Assembly: GCA_020027365.1 (NCBI GenBank) | Contig: JAHRAJ010000053.1 | Location: forward strand, 1 to 16,658 | Direction of reading: 5' to 3' | Source: Cenarchaeum sp. | GTDB taxonomy: Archaea > Thermoproteota > Nitrososphaeria > Nitrososphaerales > Nitrosopumilaceae | DNA: 16,658 nucleotides | The notes under the pieces: model-generated | What the model was told of the DNA's origin: nothing | The model's input: only the letters and a program-made list of their open reading frames with translations | Databases searched by the model: none | Position numbers and translations under genes: made by a program | Shown: positions 13,135 to 16,658 of the stretch, in pieces | Layout: every line of letters starts with the position of its first letter | How positions within the stretch are numbered: position 1 is the stretch's first letter

Positions 13135-13887
13135 ATGGTCATGATGGGCTCGCGCGGGTATGACATGACCCCCACCATGTACTCGCCGGACGGCAGGATC
13201 TACCAGGTGGAGTATGCCATAGAGACCGTAAAGCGGGGCACGCTGGCGGTCGGGATACGCGGCAAGGACGGGGTCATCGTGGCGGTCGAGGAAAAGCCCA
13301 GGGCGCTGCAGACATCCAGCGTGACCCAGAAGATCTTCCAGGTGGATCACCACATAGGCGTGGCGGCGGCTGGGTACATACCAGACGCCCGGATTCAGGT
13401 GGACAACGCCCGCACGTTTTCTGCAGGAAACCGCCTAAACTACGACGAGGACGTGGAGGTCGAGACTGTTGCAAAGTATCTGGCAGACCAGTGTCACCAG
13501 TTTACCCAGTATTCGGGCGTCAGGCCCTACGGCGTGGCCCTGATCATAGCCGGCGTGGATCAAAAGGGGCAGTCTTTGTACGTGACGGATCCCAGCGGCA
13601 CGTTTGTGCCCTACTCGGCGGTGGCAATCGGTGCCGGCTCTGACGATGCGACGATGTTTTTGGAAGAGGCGTATGGCGCCGGGATGGACATGGACGACGC
13701 GGCCGCGCTTGCGGTGGCCGCGATAAGCATAAAGGCCCAAAAGGACAGCGGCGGCGACAGGATGGCCGACACCGGGAACATAAAGATGGCAAGGGTGTCC
13801 ACCCAGAAGAGGGTCTTGGAAAGGATTCCGGACGAAGAGCTGGCAGGGCATGCCAAGGCGGCCGGCGAGCGGTTTGGCCGCAAGTAG
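13135..13887 (+). CDS. psmA: Proteasome subunit alpha
   Basis: Forms the outer heptameric rings of the 20S proteasome, gating substrate entry and docking the unfoldase. The protein (250 residues from the first ATG) has the alpha-type N-terminal helix and turn YDMTPTMYSPDGRIYQVEYA (9-28) followed by ETVKRGT. The conserved Lys lining the pocket for the ATPase C-terminal tail is probably Lys66 in VTQKIFQVDHHIG. GYIPDAR and QYSGVRPYGVALIIAG further match the family. As an alpha subunit it lacks the catalytic Thr. Three ATGs (13135, 13141, 13144) could start it; the TATA position favours 13141. The gene starts 45 bp from the end of the IS6 element and is followed 83 bp later by a methyltransferase gene. 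Confidence 0.96.
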   Translation: MVMMGSRGYDMTPTMYSPDGRIYQVEYAIETVKRGTLAVGIRGKDGVIVAVEEKPRALQTSSVTQKIFQVDHHIGVAAAGYIPDARIQVDNARTFSAGNRLNYDEDVEVETVAKYLADQCHQFTQYSGVRPYGVALIIAGVDQKGQSLYVTDPSGTFVPYSAVAIGAGSDDATMFLEEAYGAGMDMDDAAALAVAAISIKAQKDSGGDRMADTGNIKMARVSTQKRVLERIPDEELAGHAKAAGERFGRK

Positions 13888-13970
13888 TCGCAGCCCCAGC
13901 ACCGGGCGCGGCCGGTGGCGTCACCCCGGGCATGCACCACCGCCCAAACCGTCGGCGGCGGTGTGATCAG

Positions 13971-14663
13971 ATGGGCCTCGGACGCACGTACTGGAAGCAT
14001 GTGATCGGGGTGCTAGAGGAGATAATTCCGGTGTATGACAGGGTAAACACGTACATATCGCTGGGCAAGGATGCGGCACACCGGCGCCGCGCGATCGAGT
14101 CAAGGGTGCACCCGGGCGAGGAGGTGCTGGATGCAGGATCGGGTTTTGGAAACATGTCAAGGGCGGCGGTGGATCTGTGCGGGGGCAGGCTGTCGGTCAC
14201 CCTGTATGATCCGCTGGTGCCGATGCTCAGGAACACGGGTGCGTTGTTTGAAGACACGCCGGGGATGGCAGGCGGGGTGTTTGAGAGCATGCCGTTTACG
14301 GACGGCAGGTTTGACGCGGTGTTGTGCGGGTATTCCCTGAGGGATGCAATCAGCCTGGACGACGCGGTTGCGGAGATTCACCGCGTACTCAAGGACGGCG
14401 GGAGGCTCGTCATCGTGGATCTCGGCAAGCCCGACGGGAGGATTGCAAGGGCCGGCGTCTCGGCATACCTGAGGTTTTTTCTGCCGGTGATCGCGGTTGC
14501 CGCGGGCGGAAGGCTCGGGCTGCGGTTTGGCACGCTGTACGGCACGTTCAGACGGTGGCCGCAAAACAAGAGGCTGCGCGCCATGCTGCTTGAAAGATTT
14601 TCACGCGTAGAGTTTGAGACCGATCTCATGGGCGGGGCGGTCATGATCGCCGCGTACAAGTAG
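13971..14663 (+). CDS. UbiE/MenG-like SAM-dependent methyltransferase
   Basis: A 230-residue class I methyltransferase. After an N-terminal YDRVNTYISLGKDAAHRRRAI (22-42), typical of UbiE/COQ5 quinone methyltransferases, comes SAM-binding motif I VLDAGSGFGN (52-61), an acidic end of strand 2 at Asp80, motif DAVLCGYSLRD (115-125), then HRVLKDGGRLVIVDLGKP (137-154). The family methylates demethylmenaquinone or related quinones; here the C-terminal part is shorter and the substrate is unproven. The frame extends upstream to 13932, but I choose the ATG at 13971 because the conserved region starts soon after it and the stretch GGTGTGATC 2-10 nt before resembles a Shine-Dalgarno. It may be co-transcribed with psmA. 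Confidence 0.78.
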   Translation: MGLGRTYWKHVIGVLEEIIPVYDRVNTYISLGKDAAHRRRAIESRVHPGEEVLDAGSGFGNMSRAAVDLCGGRLSVTLYDPLVPMLRNTGALFEDTPGMAGGVFESMPFTDGRFDAVLCGYSLRDAISLDDAVAEIHRVLKDGGRLVIVDLGKPDGRIARAGVSAYLRFFLPVIAVAAGGRLGLRFGTLYGTFRRWPQNKRLRAMLLERFSRVEFETDLMGGAVMIAAYK

Positions 14664-14716
14664 GCGGCAGGGCCGGCGGAGGCAGAAGAGGCGCGGCGGT
14701 GACGGACTTGCCGCCG

Positions 14717-15385
14717 TCAGTATGTCTTTATCGCGTCCTTGTTGTGATCCACATACCTGGAAAGCGCAGCCTCCACGCCCGAGGTGTCGGGGACGTGATC
14801 CACCACGACGTCAAGGGCCGGCTTTGCCAGGTTTTTTACCACAATCCGCGCCAGGGTAAACCCGCCCACCCACGCGTACAGGTTGGCCTGGGCCCTTGCC
14901 TTTTCCACGACGCCGGCCATGCGGGTCTTGCTGGATACCCACGTCGTCTTGAGGTCTACCATCGTGGTGTCGTCGTCCTCTATGCCGGCTATGCTCCCGG
15001 ATACGTAATAGTCCACGCCGCCGTGGTCAAACCTCCTGGGATCAAGCCAGATCTCGCCGTGCCCGCTCTGGCCGTGATAGTACTGCCCAAAGCGCAGGTT
15101 TAGCTTGTAGTCAAGCAGGTCGTCAAGGTCCTTGACGGTCAGGTCGCCCAGATTTGTGTCGGGATCCAGCTTTTGAAACGGCTCTTTGTAGTGCAAAAAG
15201 CTCACAACGGATGTGACCCAGATCTTGTGGTGCTTTTGGTGGGGGGTGCCGTCCTGGTTCTGGTTGGAGTAGGCATACCCATCGGGGTTTTTCACCTTTT
15301 TGATGGTCTGTCCGCAGCAGTCACAGGGGATGATCCAGTCGCCCATGCGGTATTGGTGCGGGGGGGGCATATATGTTGGTGTCAT
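14717..15385 (-). CDS. RecB-like PD-(D/E)XK nuclease, motif II Asp replaced
   Basis: A 222-residue protein. The region YYVSGSIAGIEDDD (126-139), MVDLKTTW (142-149, with Asp144 and Lys146) and QANLYAW (166-172) fits the RecB/Cas4-type nuclease core: GxIDGI, then (D/E)xK, then QxxxY. The Asp of GxIDGI is Ala133 here, so metal binding and cleavage may be lost or taken over by Glu136 or the Asp run. CDCC (21-24) near the start may bind metal, but Cas4-like C-terminal Cys residues are absent. No cas genes are nearby, so I do not call it cas4. The open frame extends far upstream (15916), but the ATG at 15385, about 30 bp after a TATA-like TTTTTAAACC, is preferred. Confidence 0.62.
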   Translation of the reverse strand: MTPTYMPPPHQYRMGDWIIPCDCCGQTIKKVKNPDGYAYSNQNQDGTPHQKHHKIWVTSVVSFLHYKEPFQKLDPDTNLGDLTVKDLDDLLDYKLNLRFGQYYHGQSGHGEIWLDPRRFDHGGVDYYVSGSIAGIEDDDTTMVDLKTTWVSSKTRMAGVVEKARAQANLYAWVGGFTLARIVVKNLAKPALDVVVDHVPDTSGVEAALSRYVDHNKDAIKTY

Positions 15386-15752
15386 GGCTTTGGACGACAG
15401 CGGTCCGGCGGGTTTAAAAACGCCCGTTGGATAACCCCCCCCCCCAACGGCCCGATGCCGTCGTGAATATGGTAATGACGGCCTGACGCACCGCTCACCT
15501 TCAATCATGTTGCGACATATCATCAGGCGGCGGCAGCTACGGTGACGGTAGGGATCGGCAGTGTATGGCACCAGTGTCATGACAGACATCGGAGGATTGA
15601 AAACGCATTGCGGATTATCCTCGGTGCCCCTATGCACCTTTTGACAGGGGTTTATCCGATCATGCTGTTGTGTATAGAGTCGATCACAGGCGCCCCAGAC
15701 AGGCCAACATCGGGCGCAGCAACGGTTACTACGTCCACTGTCCGTCGAGATC
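15386..15752. other. Intergenic stretch with promoter, hairpin and no recognised gene
   Basis: It holds the TATA-like box for the nuclease gene (TTTTTAAACC on the minus strand, 15411-15420) and a hairpin CCGTTGG...CCAACGG (15424-15450) whose loop is largely an 11-base C run. Short open frames on both strands show no family signature. The remaining 300 bases look like degraded sequence. Confidence 0.4.
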
Positions 15753-16064
15753 ATGGTTGTGCCACGGCCCACGCGCCGTAGATCAGCACGATGGCAAGGC
15801 AAAACGCCAGATGATCTAAATCGATGCCGCATCATAGCCCAGGATTGTAGGAATCTTGTGATGGATAATGGGCCAAGATTGGACAATGCAAAATCAGCCC
15901 ATGATTTGGCTGACATTGTTGCATGGGCGAATAATCACGGACGGGAACCCGAGGGAGTATCTGGCGATGATGTTGCCCCGGATATTGAGAAACAGCCAAG
16001 ACGGATCTTGAAATTATCAGATGTCCCGCACCCACATAAGCCCAAGGTTCGCCAGCTGGAATAG
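15753..16064 (+). CDS. Hypothetical protein, 103 residues, uncertain
   Basis: From about residue 14 the translation looks protein-like and polar: TPDDLNRCRIIAQDCRNLVM, then RLDNAKSAHDLADIVAWANN, then ILKLSDVPHPHKPKVRQLE and a stop. The base composition is visibly lower in GC than the flanking genes, suggesting foreign origin. The first dozen residues (VVPRPTRRRSARW) look like chance coding, so the real start may be later or the gene may be a 3' remnant. No family recognised and no TATA box at the right distance. It could be a remnant of a plasmid or mobile element. Confidence 0.3.
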   Translation: MVVPRPTRRRSARWQGKTPDDLNRCRIIAQDCRNLVMDNGPRLDNAKSAHDLADIVAWANNHGREPEGVSGDDVAPDIEKQPRRILKLSDVPHPHKPKVRQLE

Positions 16065-16283
16065 TCCCGTTGGCCCAAGGGATTCGAGTACGGCTAACAG
16101 TCGTACATGGCAGTCCTATGATAGGATTTTGAAAAAACTAGTCGTAAGCGGTCGGCACTACGCAGGCAGGCCTAGGCCCGGTGGCAGCGGTAACCCTTCC
16201 GACCCACAGTAGCCTGCCGGATATGCCTGGGCCCCTTGGAATCAACACCATAAAGCACGTCATCAAGTATGAAAAACATGGCC

Positions 16284-16319
16284 TTTTTGGTAGAGGGTTA
16301 GCCCCTTTTTAACCAAAAA
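16284..16319. repeat. Inverted repeat TTTTTGGT...ACCAAAAA
   Basis: Perfect 8-bp arms (16284-16291 and 16312-16319) around a 20-base loop containing GGGTTAGCCCC. It could be a terminator, an operator, or the left end of an element whose transposase gene starts at 16371. Only one end is in the window, so this cannot be decided. Confidence 0.35.
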
Positions 16320-16331
16320 ATCAAAATTAAA

Positions 16332-16351
16332 TGATCACTAGATCTAGATAG
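16332..16351 (+). promoter_or_regulatory. Promoter box shared with the IS6 cargo gene at 11503
   Basis: TGATCACTAGATCTAGATAG matches 11462-11481 at 18 of 20 positions and contains the palindrome CTAGATCTAG. Its TATA-like end lies 20-32 bp before the ATG at 16371, similar to the arrangement at 11503. Confidence 0.45.
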
Positions 16352-16370
16352 TACGAGGCCGTATGGCTTG

Positions 16371-16658
16371 ATGGCCTCCCCCGATTCCAGAATCCTGCGC
16401 GACGAGATTGCCAGGCTCATAGACAAGATCGACCGGATGGAGCGGGAGATGACCGGCATGGCCGGGATCATAGCCTCCCTGCACAAGGAGCGCGCCGCGG
16501 ACAGGATCCGGATCGCCACGCTGGAGAGGGAAAGGGAGGAGCTGGAAAGGGAGAACAAAGACGGCAAAAGGCGCATCGGCGCATACGAAAACAAACGCCA
16601 CGGCGGCGTCGGGATCGCTTCCCGCACTCAAGAGGCAGCGCGAAAACCGCACGGCGTC
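16371..16658 (+). CDS. 5' part of a coiled-coil protein, possibly an IS66-like transposase
   Basis: Ninety-six residues are visible, cut by the window end. The start MASPDSRILRDEIARLIDKI leads into a long heptad-patterned coil (about 5-68), including ATLEREREELERENKDGKRR, then IGAYENK at 69-75. IS66-type transposases begin with such a leucine-zipper-like coil followed by YEN-x-HTPPS and a Lys/Arg-rich part. Here the frame after YENK reads RHGGVGIAS, while another frame from the same point reads NATAASGSLPALKRQREN, closer to that pattern, so a frameshift near 16590 is possible. The ATG at 16371 is supported by the promoter box upstream and by an in-frame stop just before it. The family is tentative. 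Confidence 0.45.
   Translation, partial: MASPDSRILRDEIARLIDKIDRMEREMTGMAGIIASLHKERAADRIRIATLEREREELERENKDGKRRIGAYENKRHGGVGIASRTQEAARKPHGV

Larger units (their letters stand above)
16065..16370. other. Intergenic stretch leading to a possible IS66-like gene
   Basis: No gene or tRNA seen. It contains two short inverted repeats near its right side and a TATA-bearing promoter box (below). It becomes AT-rich from about 16260. Confidence 0.4.

Noticed and set aside
15740..15835. Minus-strand peptide with one membrane helix (LAFCLAIVLIYGAWAVAQP)
   Set aside because: Only about 25 residues before a stop in both directions and no start signal; hydrophobic by chance or a tiny remnant.
15386..15916. 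Long N-terminal extension of the RecB-like protein
   Set aside because: The extra 177 residues are Arg/Cys/His-rich without family signal and would cover the TATA box and hairpin.
1..16658. tRNA, rRNA or C/D-box RNA genes
   Set aside because: I looked for the tRNA T-arm GGTTCRA pattern with paired stems and for paired C and D boxes and found no convincing case; short hits such as GTGATC near 6216 lack the rest of the structure.

Overview
The window looks archaeal, most likely a high-GC marine Nitrososphaerota (Thaumarchaeota) of the Cenarchaeum symbiosum type. The reasons are a TFIIB-type initiation factor, a proteasome alpha subunit, a bacterial/archaeal-style MetRS with several zinc knuckles, TATA boxes about 26 bp ahead of start codons (leaderless promoters), and a secreted protein carrying the W-rich 'IPxW...W...I...F...L...G' repeat that I associate with Thaumarchaeota. 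The species name is inference.

Layout. Positions 1-2200 are accessory and decaying: a DUF4065/Panacea-like gene with a probable frameshift, a membrane-protein gene spread over alternating frames, and a DUF3800 remnant whose frame is restored by removing one base. Positions 2300-6090 (minus strand) are a tight operon: metG, an alpha/beta hydrolase, an EF-Tu/SelB-like protein without GTPase motifs, and a small zinc-ribbon protein. Adjacent start and stop codons overlap at two of the three junctions. On the plus strand follow a secreted TPR metalloprotease (6296-7801) and tfb (7885-8781).

Positions 8800-13097 are a nest of IS6-like mobile DNA. Two inverted copies of a roughly 200-265 bp miniature element flank a membrane-protein pseudogene with three frameshifts. 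Directly after them sits a complete 3,089-bp IS6-family element (10001-13089). It has 32-bp terminal inverted repeats (one mismatch) beginning GGTTCTGTTGCAA and an exact 8-bp target duplication, ACCAGCAG. Besides its DDE transposase it carries about 2 kb of cargo: a zinc-ribbon/membrane-protein operon, a 48-aa ribbon-helix-helix protein, two small membrane proteins and a 54-aa AbrB-like protein. Its two divergent promoter regions carry clear operators: GGGTATG-N7-CATACCC in one, and three helically phased TAGG-N3-CCTA sites in the other. The right end lies 45 bp before the psmA start codon, just outside its TATA box.

Positions 13135-14663 hold psmA and a UbiE-like methyltransferase. A RecB-like PD-(D/E)XK protein lacking the usual motif-II Asp lies on the minus strand (14717-15385). 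The window ends with a poorly understood stretch and the 5' part of a coiled-coil gene that may be an IS66-like transposase. The core genes are intact while nearly every accessory gene outside the IS6 element is frameshifted, which argues for real gene decay over poor sequence.
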